Source: Sinorhizobium sojae CCBAU 05684 (GTDB lineage: Bacteria > Pseudomonadota > Alphaproteobacteria > Rhizobiales > Rhizobiaceae). Taken from it: a stretch of 64,000 bases of DNA. This document shows positions 54,120 through 63,743 of this stretch, in pieces. The notes under the pieces are model-generated. The model was not told the DNA's origin. It saw nothing but the letters and a program-made list of their open reading frames with translations, and ran no database searches. Each line of letters starts with the position of its first letter. Position 1 is the first letter of the stretch. The stretch lies in contig NZ_CP023067.1 in the NCBI RefSeq assembly GCF_002288525.1, forward strand, positions 2,480,001 to 2,544,000, read 5' to 3'. Position numbers and translations under genes: made by a program.

Positions 54120-54812
54120 TTGACAACACTCGTCTTGCCAGACCTCCCGCGGCCCGCAGGCATGACCACGCACGACTATGCCTTCGAGCGGCTCAGACAG
54201 GCGATCATGGTCGGCGCCTTCCGGCCGGGAACCTCGATCACAATTCGGGGGCTTGCCGAAGCATTGGAGAGCAGCCCGACGCCGGTACGCGAGGCGCTGC
54301 GTCGACTGACCTCGATCGGCGCCCTGCAACTGCTGGAGAACCGCCGCATCGTCGTGCCGAAAATCACCCCCTCCCGTTTCGAGGAACTGGTCTCGCTCCG
54401 CATCGCAATTGAATGCCATGCGGCGCGCCGGGCGGTCGCCCATCTTTCCGATCGACAGATCGATCGGATCGTCGCGATGGACGAGGCGATCGCGGCGGCG
54501 ATATCGGCGGGCGCGAAGGCCGAGGCATTGATCGCCAACCAAAAATTCCACCGACAAATTTACTTGGCCAACCCCGACCAGGTCGCCATGCCGCTGATTG
54601 AAAGCCTCTGGCTGCAACTTGGACCGATCCTCGGCATCGCCATGGAACACGTCACCGAACTCTACATCGTCGACCGCCATCGCGAGGCGATTGAAGCCCT
54701 GCGGCGACGCGACGAGAACGCCGTGGCCGAGGCGATCGACGCCGATATCCGCGAAGGGATCGGCGGCCTCGATCGTCAGGCGATCGGCAAGCTTTTGGCA
54801 CTCGCGGGCTAA
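54120..54812 (+). CDS. GntR-family regulator with FCD domain
   Basis: About 230 residues. The winged-helix domain is YAFERLRQAIMVGAFRPGTSITIRGLAEALESSPTPVREALRRLTSIGALQLLENRRIVV, followed by an all-helical FCD ligand domain with conserved acidic and histidine residues (NQKFHRQIYLA, HREAIEAL). It is divergent from the glutamine-synthetase/oxidase operon and probably represses it. A TTG at 54120 with AAGGAA upstream is preferred; ATG at 54162 and TTG at 54051 are alternatives. A TTGACA -35-like hexamer at 54040 argues against the most upstream start. Confidence 0.82.
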   Translation: MTTLVLPDLPRPAGMTTHDYAFERLRQAIMVGAFRPGTSITIRGLAEALESSPTPVREALRRLTSIGALQLLENRRIVVPKITPSRFEELVSLRIAIECHAARRAVAHLSDRQIDRIVAMDEAIAAAISAGAKAEALIANQKFHRQIYLANPDQVAMPLIESLWLQLGPILGIAMEHVTELYIVDRHREAIEALRRRDENAVAEAIDADIREGIGGLDRQAIGKLLALAG

Positions 54813-55275
54813 GCACCTCTCCTAAATCGACCGTGATGCAAGGAGACATGCAGCAATTCAAGGTCGCCGTAGCGGCAACAGCTCAAGCGCATCCTGCATT
54901 TTCGCTCGGCCGCTCGAGCTTCAAGGCCTTTACCAGCCATCGCTCCGCGTCCGGAACTATCCGGTCTGCTTCCGGCGCGCGGCCTGCACTTCTTCGATCG
55001 CGACGGACGGCGTGTCTGATCCGCGCCGCCACTGACCTCAACAGCGCCGAGAAGGTCACTGTCGCGGCCCGTCGCTTTCCCTGAGCCGAATACGACCCGA
55101 CGAGGCATGCGACGGCTCGCAGTGACGATTGACTTCTCCGCGAGGAAGACTAGCTTTCTTGTGTCGCCAGTATCGAATGCCCGGCGCTGAATCTCCGAGA
55201 GAAATAGATACTGCCAAAGCCATGAATTGACGACACTCTTCCTCGGCGCGGCGCCCGGCGAAATGAGGATGTACG
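54813..55275. other. 460-base gap with a RIME-like remnant
   Basis: CTCCTAAATCGACCGTGATGC...AGGAGACATGCAGCAATTCAAGGTCGC at 54822-54880 is a half copy of the element family seen at 18130-18170 and 32808-32870. The rest, 54880-55275, holds no convincing gene; the overlapping short open frames are arginine-rich and lack family features. Confidence 0.5.
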
Positions 55276-55662
55276 ATGCGAAATCCGATTGCTGCCCTGT
55301 CTGTTTCGGCACTCCTGCTCTGTCCGGTCGCCGCCCTTGCGCAAGAGGGCGATGCCGAGGCTGGCGCCACCGTCTTCAAGAAATGCACCGCTTGCCACGT
55401 CGTGGACAAGGACCAGAACAGGGTCGGGCCTTCGCTGCAGAACATCATCGGCAGGACCGCGGGCACGCATCCGAAGTTCCGCTATTCTCCGGCCATGGTG
55501 AAGGCGGGGGAAGAAGGCCTCGTTTGGGATGAGGCGGCATTGCGGGACTATCTTCGCGATCCCAGGGCCATGATCAAGGGAACCAAGATGGTGTTCCCCG
55601 GCCTCAAGGAAGAGGAAGATCTTACCAACGTGATCGCCTTCCTGAAGCAACATTCGCAGTAG
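55276..55662 (+). CDS. Periplasmic class I cytochrome c
   Basis: 128 residues with a signal peptide (MRNPIAALSVSALLLCPVAALAQ), then a heme c motif CTACH near residue 38 and an axial methionine in KGTKMVFPGL. It resembles the small cytochrome c2/c550 electron carriers. It lies 136 bases upstream of a cytochrome oxidase cluster, so it is the likely electron donor to it. The ATG follows AAATGAGGATGTACG. Confidence 0.9.
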   Translation: MRNPIAALSVSALLLCPVAALAQEGDAEAGATVFKKCTACHVVDKDQNRVGPSLQNIIGRTAGTHPKFRYSPAMVKAGEEGLVWDEAALRDYLRDPRAMIKGTKMVFPGLKEEEDLTNVIAFLKQHSQ

Positions 55663-55798
55663 CGCAACCCCTCGGGTGGAGGGACCGCACTTCTAACGGG
55701 CGATTTGCCAGTATTTTCCGTTCGTGCAATAATTCTGATCGGAACGCTGCGGATTAAGTATTCGTCTCACGGCCGATCGTGGCGGGGAGGGACAGGAA

Positions 55799-56653
55799 AT
55801 GGCCGTGGTAGTGATTCTGGTACTCTTGGCCCTCGGGTCGGTCTTGTTCCATGTGCTCAGTCCTTGGTGGTGGACTCCGATCGCCTCCAACTGGAATTAC
55901 ATCGACAATACCATCATCATCACCTTCTGGATCACCGGCATCGCCTTCGTTGCCATTGTGCTGTTCATGGCCTACTGCGTTCTGCGCTTTCGCCACCGAC
56001 CGGGCAGTACTGCGGACTACGAGCCGGAAAACCGGAGGCTGGAGAGCTGGCTCGCGACAGGCACCACGCTCGGCGTCGCGGCAATGCTGGCGCCGGGGCT
56101 ATTCGTCTGGAACCAGTTCGTCACCGTGCCGGAAGGGGCGGCCGAAGTGGAAGTGGTGGGGCAGCAATGGCTCTGGAATTTCCGCCTGCCCGGGGCCGAT
56201 GGGAAGCTGGGCACAACGGACGCACGCGACGTGACGCCGGAAAACCCGCTCGGGGTCAATCGGAACGACGCCGCGAGCCTCGATGACGTTATCGTCGAAA
56301 CCGGCGAGTTGCATCTGCCCGTCGGCAAGCCCGTCAAGATGCTGCTCCGCTCCGTCGACGTGCTGCACGACTTCTATGTTCCGGAGTTCCGCGCCAAGAT
56401 GGACATGGTCCCGGGCATGATCACCTATTTCTGGTTTACCCCCACGCGGACCGGCACCTTCGAGATCCTCTGCGCCGAGCTTTGCGGCGTCGGTCATGCG
56501 CAGATGCGCGGCACCGTCGTCGTCGACACGGAGGAAGACTATCAGGCCTGGCTTGCCGAGCAGCAGACGTTTTCGCAATTGACGGCATCGCCCGATGCGG
56601 GGCCGGCGGCAACGGCTGTTGCCGCGGCAGCGGCGCAATCGGAGACGCCGTGA
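55799..56653 (+). CDS. coxM: Cytochrome c oxidase subunit II (CuA)
   Basis: 284 residues with two N-terminal membrane helices (VVILVLLALGSVLFHVLSPWWW; IIITFWITGIAFVAIVLFMAYCVLRF) and a periplasmic cupredoxin domain. All CuA ligands are present: VDVLHDFYVPEF and CAELCGVGHAQMRG. It accepts electrons from cytochrome c and passes them to subunit I. The C-terminus ends in an alanine-rich tail. Ribosome site GGGAGGGACAGG. First gene of the oxidase operon. Confidence 0.9.
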   Translation: MAVVVILVLLALGSVLFHVLSPWWWTPIASNWNYIDNTIIITFWITGIAFVAIVLFMAYCVLRFRHRPGSTADYEPENRRLESWLATGTTLGVAAMLAPGLFVWNQFVTVPEGAAEVEVVGQQWLWNFRLPGADGKLGTTDARDVTPENPLGVNRNDAASLDDVIVETGELHLPVGKPVKMLLRSVDVLHDFYVPEFRAKMDMVPGMITYFWFTPTRTGTFEILCAELCGVGHAQMRGTVVVDTEEDYQAWLAEQQTFSQLTASPDAGPAATAVAAAAAQSETP

Positions 56654-56676
56654 GGTAGCAACTGGGAGGACATAAG

Positions 56677-58455
56677 ATGGTCGACGTCCGGTCCGGTATT
56701 GGCGAGGCGCTGCCGCCCCCCGAAGTCGAGGATGTTGAGCTTTACCATCCGCACAGCTGGTGGACGCGTTACGTCTTCAGCCAGGATGCGAAGGTCATCG
56801 CCATCCAATATGCGACCACCGCGATCGCCATCGGATTGGTGGCGCTGGTGCTCTCCTGGCTGATGCGTCTGCAACTCGGCTTTCCGGACACGTTCGAACT
56901 GGTGGATGCCGAGAGCTATTACCAGTACATCACCATGCACGGCATGATCATGGTGATCTACCTGCTGACCGCGCTCTTTCTCGGCGGCTTCGGCAACTAT
57001 CTCATTCCGCTGATGGTCGGCGCGCGCGACATGGTGTTCCCCTACGCCAACATGCTGAGCTACTGGATCTACCTGCTCGCCGTGCTCGTTCTCGTCGCGA
57101 GCTTCTTCGTGCCCGGCGGGCCGACCGGCGCCGGCTGGACCCTCTACCCGCCGCAGGCGGTCCTTTCCGGCACGCCGGGCGGCAGGGACTGGGGCATCAT
57201 CCTGATGCTCTCCTCGCTGATCATCTTCATCATCGGCTTCACCATGGGCGGCCTCAACTATGCGGTCACCGTGCTTCAGGGCCGCACCCGCGGCATGACG
57301 CTGATGCGGATGCCGCTCACCGTCTGGGGCATCTTCACGGCGACGGTGATGGCGCTGCTGGCCTTCCCTGCCCTATTCGTCGCCTGTGTCATGATGCTCT
57401 TCGATCGGCTGCTCGGCACCAGCTTCTTCATGCCGGCGATTGTCGAAATGGGCGAACAATTGCAGTATGGCGGCGGCAGTCCGATCCTGTTCCAGCACCT
57501 CTTCTGGTTTTTCGGCCATCCCGAGGTCTATATCGTGGCACTGCCCGCCTTCGGCATCGTCTCCGATCTCATCAGCACGCATGCGCGCAAGAACATCTTC
57601 GGTTACCGCATGATGGTCTTTGCGATCGTCATCATTGGCGGCCTTTCCTTCATCGTCTGGGCGCATCACATGTATGTCAGCGGGATGAACCCCTACTTCG
57701 GCTTCTTCTTCGCCACGACGACGCTGATCATTGCTGTCCCGACCGCCATCAAGGTCTATAATTGGGTGCTGACGCTCTGGCGCGGCAACATTCACCTGAC
57801 CCTGCCGATGCTGTTTGCGCTGGCTTTCATCGTCACCTTCGTCAATGGTGGACTGACCGGCCTCTTCCTCGGCAACGTCGTTGTCGACGTCCCGCTCTCG
57901 GACACGATGTTCGTCGTCGCGCATTTTCACATGGTCATGGGCGTAGCGCCGATCCTCGTCATCTTCGGCGCGATCTACCATTGGTACCCGAAGATCACCG
58001 GACGCATGCTCAACGATACGCTGGGCCACATCCATTTCTGGATCACCTTCGTCGGCGCCTATGCGATTTTCTTCCCGATGCATTATCTCGGGCTCGTCGG
58101 CGTCCCGCGGCGTTACCACGAACTTGGCGACGCGGCTTTCGTTTCCCCTTCCATCCACGACCTCAACGCCTTTATCAGCATCATGGCTCTGATCGTCGGC
58201 GCCGCACAGATCGTCTTCCTCTTCAACCTCGTCTGGAGCCTGCGCTACGGCCGGGAGGCGGGCGGCAATCCCTGGCGGGCGACGACGCTCGAATGGCAGA
58301 CGCCCGTGACACCGCCACCCCACGGCAACTGGGGCAAGGAACTGCCGGTCGTCTACCGCTGGGCCTATGATTACAGCGTCCCCGGTGCGCCGGAGGATTT
58401 CATCCCGCAGAACCAGCAGACCCCGGGCCACACCAGCCATGAGGCCGGCCCATGA
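56677..58455 (+). CDS. coxN: Cytochrome c oxidase subunit I
   Basis: 592-residue heme-copper core with about 12 helices. The binuclear-site HPEVYI (CuB His, cross-linked Tyr, proton-channel Glu), AHHMYVSGM, and the FHMVMG heme ligand pair are visible; the GNYLIPLMVGARDM loop fits the D-channel. It is an A-type oxidase and pumps protons while reducing oxygen to water. The stop overlaps the next gene by four bases. Confidence 0.94.
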   Translation: MVDVRSGIGEALPPPEVEDVELYHPHSWWTRYVFSQDAKVIAIQYATTAIAIGLVALVLSWLMRLQLGFPDTFELVDAESYYQYITMHGMIMVIYLLTALFLGGFGNYLIPLMVGARDMVFPYANMLSYWIYLLAVLVLVASFFVPGGPTGAGWTLYPPQAVLSGTPGGRDWGIILMLSSLIIFIIGFTMGGLNYAVTVLQGRTRGMTLMRMPLTVWGIFTATVMALLAFPALFVACVMMLFDRLLGTSFFMPAIVEMGEQLQYGGGSPILFQHLFWFFGHPEVYIVALPAFGIVSDLISTHARKNIFGYRMMVFAIVIIGGLSFIVWAHHMYVSGMNPYFGFFFATTTLIIAVPTAIKVYNWVLTLWRGNIHLTLPMLFALAFIVTFVNGGLTGLFLGNVVVDVPLSDTMFVVAHFHMVMGVAPILVIFGAIYHWYPKITGRMLNDTLGHIHFWITFVGAYAIFFPMHYLGLVGVPRRYHELGDAAFVSPSIHDLNAFISIMALIVGAAQIVFLFNLVWSLRYGREAGGNPWRATTLEWQTPVTPPPHGNWGKELPVVYRWAYDYSVPGAPEDFIPQNQQTPGHTSHEAGP

Positions 58456-59150
58456 GCGTCGTGCTGATATTCATGGCGGCAATCGCCGCCGTCATCGTCT
58501 GGTGGCTCGCTCAACAGCGACTGGCGTCGAAACCCTGGCTCGAAGTCGGACACGCGCACGACCACCGCCGCGCGGCTCCCCTGCCCGCGGCTAAGGTCGG
58601 ACTAGGCGTCTTCCTCGCCGTCGTCGGTTCCTTGTTCGCGCTCTCGTTCAGCGCCTATTTCATGCGCATGGCCTCGTCCGACTGGGGCGCGCTGCCCTTG
58701 CCGGGCTTCCTCTGGGTCAATACCGCAATCCTGGCGCTCGCCAGCGCCGCCCTGCATTGGACGAAGCTCGAGGCGGAGTGGCAGCATCGTGAGGCGGCGC
58801 GAACCGGCCTCCTCGCCGCACTGGCCGCGGGACTTGCCTTTCTCGTCGGACAGCTCTTCGCCTGGCGGGCACTGATCGATGCCGGCTATCTCCTTGCCAG
58901 CAACCCCGCCAATAGTTTCTTCTACATGCTGACTGGCCTGCACGGCTTGCATATCCTCGGCGGGCTCGCTGCGCTCGGACGCGTCACCATGCGTGCCTGG
59001 GATACGGGCTTCGACCGCCGGACGCGGCTCTCGATCGAGCTCTGCGCCATCTACTGGCATTTCATGCTGGCGGTCTGGCTGGTTCTCTTTGCCCTGCTCT
59101 CCGGCTGGGCGAACGAAGTCGTCGCCTTCTGCCGCCAATTGCTGACCTAG
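58452..59150 (+). CDS. coxO: Cytochrome c oxidase subunit III-like protein
   Basis: 232 residues with five or more helices and the subunit III signatures FLWVNTAILALASAALHWTKLE and YMLTGLHGLHILGGLAALGRV...ELCAIYWHFMLAVWLVLFAL. It is divergent from the next protein but clearly of the same family, so the operon carries two subunit III genes. ATG overlaps coxN by four bases. Confidence 0.86.
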   Translation: MSVVLIFMAAIAAVIVWWLAQQRLASKPWLEVGHAHDHRRAAPLPAAKVGLGVFLAVVGSLFALSFSAYFMRMASSDWGALPLPGFLWVNTAILALASAALHWTKLEAEWQHREAARTGLLAALAAGLAFLVGQLFAWRALIDAGYLLASNPANSFFYMLTGLHGLHILGGLAALGRVTMRAWDTGFDRRTRLSIELCAIYWHFMLAVWLVLFALLSGWANEVVAFCRQLLT

Positions 59151-59161
59151 GAGCCGCGAAA

Positions 59162-59884
59162 ATGTCCGCCCCGTTGAAGCCCCCCGCAGCAGAAACCTTC
59201 CACCACCCGTCCGGTCTGGCGGGACTCGCGGCGGATTGGGCTTCGGATCAGCGAACTTTCAAGAACGTCTCCTGGGGAAAGGCCATGATGTGGATCTTTC
59301 TTCTGAGCGACACCTTCGTCTTCGGCTGTTTCCTGCTCGCCTACATGGCAGCGCGGATGTCGACCACCGTTCCCTGGCCGAACCCGAGCGAGGTTTTCGC
59401 GCTCGAGATTGCCGGGACGCACATGCCGCTGATCCTGATCGCCATCATGACGTTCGTGCTGATCTCCTCGAGCGGCACCATGGCGATGGCGGTCAATTAT
59501 GGCTATCGCCGCGATCGGCGCAAAACTGCCGCGCTGATGCTGGTTACCGCCTTCTTCGGCGCCACCTTCGTCGGCATGCAGGCCTTCGAGTGGTCGAAGC
59601 TGATCTCCGAAGGCGTGCGGCCATGGGGCAACCCTTGGGGCGCCGCGCAGTTCGGCTCGTCCTTCTTCATGATCACCGGCTTTCACGGAACCCACGTCAC
59701 CTTCGGCGTGATCTTCCTGCTGATCGTCGCCCGCAAGGTCTGGCGTGGCGACTTCGAAACCGAGCGGCGCGGTTTCTTCACCAGCCGCAAGGGCCGCTAC
59801 GAGATCGTCGAAATCACCGGACTCTACTGGCACTTCGTCGATCTGGTCTGGGTCTTCATCTTCGCGTTCTTCTATCTGTGGTGA
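59162..59884 (+). CDS. coxP: Cytochrome c oxidase subunit III
   Basis: 240 residues, about six or seven helices. Typical features are WIFLLSDTFVFGCFLLAYMAAR, FMITGFHGTHVTFGVIFLLIVARKVWRG and YEIVEITGLYWHFVDLVWVFIFAFFYLW. ATG at 59162 lies 11 bases after the preceding stop, with AGGAGCCGCGAAA before it. Confidence 0.9.
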   Translation: MSAPLKPPAAETFHHPSGLAGLAADWASDQRTFKNVSWGKAMMWIFLLSDTFVFGCFLLAYMAARMSTTVPWPNPSEVFALEIAGTHMPLILIAIMTFVLISSSGTMAMAVNYGYRRDRRKTAALMLVTAFFGATFVGMQAFEWSKLISEGVRPWGNPWGAAQFGSSFFMITGFHGTHVTFGVIFLLIVARKVWRGDFETERRGFFTSRKGRYEIVEITGLYWHFVDLVWVFIFAFFYLW

Positions 59885-59895
59885 GGAGAGATATC

Positions 59896-60231
59896 ATGGC
59901 CCACGCGGAGGCACATGCGGAACAACAACAGCACCCGATCAAGCTCTATCTCCTGGTCTGGGGCCTGCTGTTCGTCCTCAGCGCCTTATCATACCTGGTC
60001 GATTATTTCGGCCTGGAGGGATTTCTGCGCTGGTCGCTGATCCTGATATTCATGATGCTGAAGGCCGGTCTCATCATCGCCGTGTTCATGCATATGGCCT
60101 GGGAGCGCCTCGCTCTGATCTACGCGGTGCTGCTGCCGCCACTGCTGGTGCTTGTCTTCGTGGCGCTGATGGTATCGGAATCGAACTACATCCTCTTCAC
60201 CCGCCTCGCCTTCTTCGGCTCCGCGCCCTAG
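59896..60231 (+). CDS. Cytochrome oxidase subunit IV-like membrane protein
   Basis: 111 residues with a histidine-rich N-terminus (MAHAEAHAEQQQHPIKLY) and three helices (LLVWGLLFVLSALSYLVDYF, WSLILIFMMLKAGLIIAVFMHM, LALIYAVLLPPLLVLVFVALMV). It matches the CyoD/CoxF-type subunit IV. ATG at 59896 has GAGGAGAGATATC upstream. It closes the oxidase operon and is followed by a degenerate stem (60243-60258). Confidence 0.86.
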   Translation: MAHAEAHAEQQQHPIKLYLLVWGLLFVLSALSYLVDYFGLEGFLRWSLILIFMMLKAGLIIAVFMHMAWERLALIYAVLLPPLLVLVFVALMVSESNYILFTRLAFFGSAP

Positions 60232-60327
60232 CATCGACCCGCAAATCGTACCCGATTTTCGGAAGCCTTGACCTTGCTCCGTCGAAATAATCCATCTTGA
60301 AGTAAGCTCTGGCCCATTGACCAGGGA

Positions 60328-60846
60328 ATGAAGCGCAACCGTTTCACAGACGAGCAGATCATCGGCAATCTGAAGGAGCACGAGGCGGGCACACCGGACT
60401 CGGAACTGTGCCGCCACACGGCGTCAGCGATGCCAGCATCTACAAATGGAAAGCGAAGTTCGGCGGCTTGGAGGTGTCCGAAGCCAAGCGGCTGAAGACG
60501 CTGGAGGACGAGAACACCAAGCTGAAGCGGCTCTTGGCGGATGCCACGCTCGATGACGCCTGGCTCTCGTCGCCGATACCTCACTGTTCAGCCTCGTGTT
60601 GCCCGTGAGGTCGACCGGATCCTCGAGGAGCGCGGCAAAGCGAGGATGATCGTCAGCGACACCGGCAGCGAGTTCACCGGTAACACGATCCTGCAATGGA
60701 CGGATCGAACGAAGGTGGATTGGCACTGATAGCCCCCGGCAAGCCGATCCAGAACGCCTTCATTCGAGAGCTTCAGTGGTCGGCTGCGGGACGAGTTCTT
60801 GAATGAAACGCTCTTTTCGTCTCTGAACCATGCTCAATCAGCTGGC
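60328..60846 (+). pseudogene. IS3-family transposase, 5' fragments of orfA and orfB
   Basis: ATG at 60328 gives MKRNRFTDEQIIGNLKEHEAGTPDSELCR. A one-base loss near 60413 shifts the frame, which continues GVSDASIYKWKAKFGGLEVSEAKRLKTLEDENTKLKRLLADATLDDA. It then joins directly to orfB near residue LALVADTSL, followed by another frameshift, VAREVDRILEERGKARMIVSDTGSEFTGN (DDE aspartate), and stops near 60729. The reading resumes PGKPIQNAFIRELQ to 60846. Non-functional. Confidence 0.82.
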
Positions 60847-61066
60847 CCGACGCCGGCAGGAGGAGGGTTCGCCGCCAATGTTTGTGCCGGCGGTGATCGA
60901 GGCGGCGGAGGAACCGCCAGCGCGTCGCCGGAAGATAGCAGCCAAAACCGCGGCCCCAAGAGCGGCGATCGAACTGGAGATCGGCGAAGCTACGATCAGA
61001 ATTGCGGCTGGCACCGATGCTGCGACGATCGCCGCGGTCATCCAGGCGCTGAGAGCGCAAGCGTGA
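60847..61066 (+). pseudogene. IS66 TnpA, N-terminally truncated
   Basis: Only the C-terminal part remains (MFVPAVIEAAEEPPARRRKIAAKTAAPRAAIELEIGEATIRIAAGTDAATIAAVIQALRAQA). The helix-turn-helix N-terminus expected of IS66 OrfA is absent. The stop overlaps the GTG of tnpB. Confidence 0.75.
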
Positions 61067-61419
61067 TCGGGCCGTCGGGTACCGTCCGGGTGATGATTGC
61101 CACCGGGCCGATCGACTTCCGCAAGGGGGCCGAATGACTGGCTGCGCTGGTGAAGGCGGAGCTGGGAGGCGATCCATTCTCCGGCACGGTTTACGTGTTC
61201 CGGGCGAAACGAACCGATCGGATCAAGCTGATCTTCTGGGATGGCACCGGGATGTGTCTCGTCGCCAAGCGCCTTGAGGATGGCGAGTTCCGCTGGCCGA
61301 AGATGCAGGATGGTGTCATGCATCTGACCGCGGCACAGTTCTCAGCGCTGTTCGAGGGACTGGACTGGAAACGCGTCCACGCCAGAGACCCGGCGCGTGT
61401 TCCCGTAACACCCGGCTAA
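61063..61419 (+). pseudogene. IS66 TnpB with a nonsense codon
   Basis: GTG at 61063 starts VIGPSGTVRVMIATGPIDFRKGAE, then TGA at 61135-61137 interrupts; the same frame resumes LAALVKAELGGDPFSGTVYVFRAKRTDRIKLIFWDGTGMCLVAKRLE to 61419. Apart from the stop it is a full IS66 Orf2-like protein. Confidence 0.85.
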
Positions 61420-61491
61420 GGGTCCGCGACCAATTGAATCAGGGGCGTGGAGGCTCTGCCCTCAGGCCAACGAATATGCTCTGTTGCGCCC

Positions 61492-63018
61492 ATGACGATG
61501 ACGGCGGACGAGCTTCCCGACGACCTAGAGACGCTGAAGGCGATGGTGCTTTCGCGCGAAGCGGAGAATGCGCGGCTGCGCCAGATCATCAAGGAGTTGC
61601 AGCGCCACCGCTTCGGCCGCCGGGCCGAGACCTTGCCCGAGGACCAGCTTCTGCTTGGCCTCGAAGAAGCGGAGCAGATCGAGGCGGCCGCGGACGAGGA
61701 AAAGGCGCAGGCTGCCATCGCGGAGCGTCAGGCACGGACGGCAAAACGCCGGAGCAATCGCGGCTCGCTTCCCGCCCATCTGCCGCGCGTCGAAACGGTC
61801 GTCGACATCGATGACCATGCCTGCCCCTGCTGCGAACATCCGCTTCACCGGATCGGTGAGGATGTCAGCGAGAAGTTCGACATCGTTCCGGCCCAGTTCC
61901 GGGTCCTGGTCGTGCGCCGCCCGAAGTATGCCTGCCGTGCCTGCGAGGACGTCGTCGTTCAGGCTCCGTCTCCCGCGCGGCTGATCGAAGGCGGCATTCC
62001 GACGGAGGCGACGGTCGCCCAGGTGCTGGTCTCTAAATACGCCGATCACTTGCCGCTCTATCGGCAGGCGCAAATCTACTAGCGGCAGGGGATCGACCTC
62101 GATCGTTCGACACTTGCCGACTGGGTCGGTCGTGCCGCCTGGCACCTGCGTCCGGTCCACCAGCGGCTGCTTGATCACCTGAAGGCATCCTCCAAGTTCT
62201 TTGCCGACGAGACCACCGCTCCGGTTCTTGATCCGGGGCGTGGCAAGACCAAGACAGGCCAGCTTTGGGCCTATGCTCGCGACGATCGACCATGGCAGGG
62301 CAACGATCCGCCCGGCGTGGCCTATGTCTACGCGCCGGACCGCAAGGCCGAGCGGCCGATGACCCATCTCGACGGCTCTAGCGGCATCCTTCAAGTTGAT
62401 GGCTACAGCGGCTACCGACCGCTCGCCGAGAAGGATGCTGTATCCTTGGCCTTCTGCTGGAGCCATGTCCGTCGGCGCTTTTACGAGCTGGCGGCTGCCG
62501 GTCCCGCGCCGATCGCCGGCGAGGCGCTCAAACGCATCGCCGAGCTCTATCGCATCGAGGACGAGATACGCGGACAGACGCAGGATGAGCGTCGTGCCGT
62601 ACGCCAACAAAAGAGTCGCCCGATCGCTGATGGTCTCGCACCCTGGCTGCGCGAACAACTCGCTCTAATCAGCCAGAAGACGAAGCTCGCCGAGGCATAT
62701 GCGCTCTCACGCTGGGAGGGGCTCACCCGTTTCATCGACGACGGTCGCATCGAGATCGATTCCAACACCGTCGAACGCTCGATCCGACCGATCGCGCTCA
62801 ACCGGAAAAACGCACTCTTCGCCGGCTCCGACGCCGGAGCCGAGCAATGGGCGACCATTGCTTCGCTGATCGAACCCGCCAAGCTCAATGACGTCGAGCC
62901 GCTTGCCTATCTGGCCGACGTCCTCAGCAGGATCGTCAACGGCCATCCGAATAGCCAACTCGATGACCTGCTGCCTGGGGCTTACGCCGCAAGCACGAAG
63001 CCCAAGGCCGTGGCCTGA
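61492..63018 (+). pseudogene. IS66 TnpC transposase with an in-frame TAG
   Basis: ATG at 61492 encodes an IS66 transposase of about 508 residues: N-terminal leucine-zipper-like region, CPCCEHPLHRIGED zinc-ribbon (about 111-124), and the transposase core with FFADETTAPVLDPG, HLDGSSGILQVDGYSGY, WSHVRRRFYE and ERSIRPIALNRKN. TAG at 62080-62082 interrupts it at QIY*RQGIDLDRSTLADWVG, so both halves are open but the enzyme is broken. Confidence 0.88.
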
Positions 63019-63161
63019 GAGCACCGCTTATTCGAGCCGAATTATGACGGCCGTCACCCGGGTCGCAGACGTTACTCCTATAACGTGTCCGCATTCTTCC
63101 CGGCGAGGCGATGACGCTATAGAGTGATCGAACGTGCGCCCGACCATCCCGGAGGCTCCAT

Positions 63162-63743
63162 ATGGCTGAGGTCTTGCTGTTCCACCACGCACAGGGGCTG
63201 ACCCCGGGTGTGCGCGCGTTCGCCGACGACTTGCGGGCCACGGGTCACATCGTGCACGCGCCGGACCTGTTCGACGGACGCACGTTCCAGAGTATCGATG
63301 AGGGTCTCGCCCACATCGGTGAAACCGGATTCGACGAAATGCGGGAGCGCGGCGTCCGCGTCGCCGACGAACTGCCTCCCGAGCTCGTCTACGCCGGATT
63401 CTCGTTCGGTGTGCTGCCGGCACAGAAGCTTGCACAGACACGGCCCGGAGCCCGCGGAGCGCTGCTCTTCTACTCTTGCCTGCCGATCAGTGGCGAGTGG
63501 GCCTTCGGACCCTGGCCGGACGGCGTCGCGGTCCAAATCCACGGTATGGACAACGACCCGATCTTCGTCGGCGAGGGCGACATCGACGCCGCACGCGAGA
63601 TCGTAGAGAAGGTCGAGGACGCGGAGCTTTTCCTGTACTCCGGCGATCAACACTACTTCGCCGACAGCTCGCTCCCGTCGTACGACGCGGATGCGACCGC
63701 GCTACTCACCATCCGAGTGCTTGAGTTCCTGGATCGCGTCTGA
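63162..63743 (+). CDS. Dienelactone hydrolase-family protein (IS66 passenger)
   Basis: 193 residues, intact, with GGAGGCTCCAT before the ATG. An alpha/beta hydrolase: HHAQGLTPGVRAFADDLRATGHIVHAPDLFDGRTF, nucleophile serine in VYAGFSFGVLPAQ, acid side near HGMDNDPIFV and histidine in GDQHYFADSSLPSY. Relatives are common in actinobacteria, so transfer is likely; that origin is an inference from the style of the sequence. It lies between tnpC and the right terminus of the IS66-type element. Confidence 0.85.
   Translation: MAEVLLFHHAQGLTPGVRAFADDLRATGHIVHAPDLFDGRTFQSIDEGLAHIGETGFDEMRERGVRVADELPPELVYAGFSFGVLPAQKLAQTRPGARGALLFYSCLPISGEWAFGPWPDGVAVQIHGMDNDPIFVGEGDIDAAREIVEKVEDAELFLYSGDQHYFADSSLPSYDADATALLTIRVLEFLDRV

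Noticed and set aside
54809-55312. Minus-strand frames before the cytochrome c gene
   Set aside because: They overlap the RIME-like remnant and the cytochrome c start, are arginine-rich and show no family features.
59236-60231. Apparent 331-residue protein ending in the subunit IV-like sequence
   Set aside because: The first 220 codons are a shadow of coxP; the true start is ATG 59896 with a strong ribosome site.
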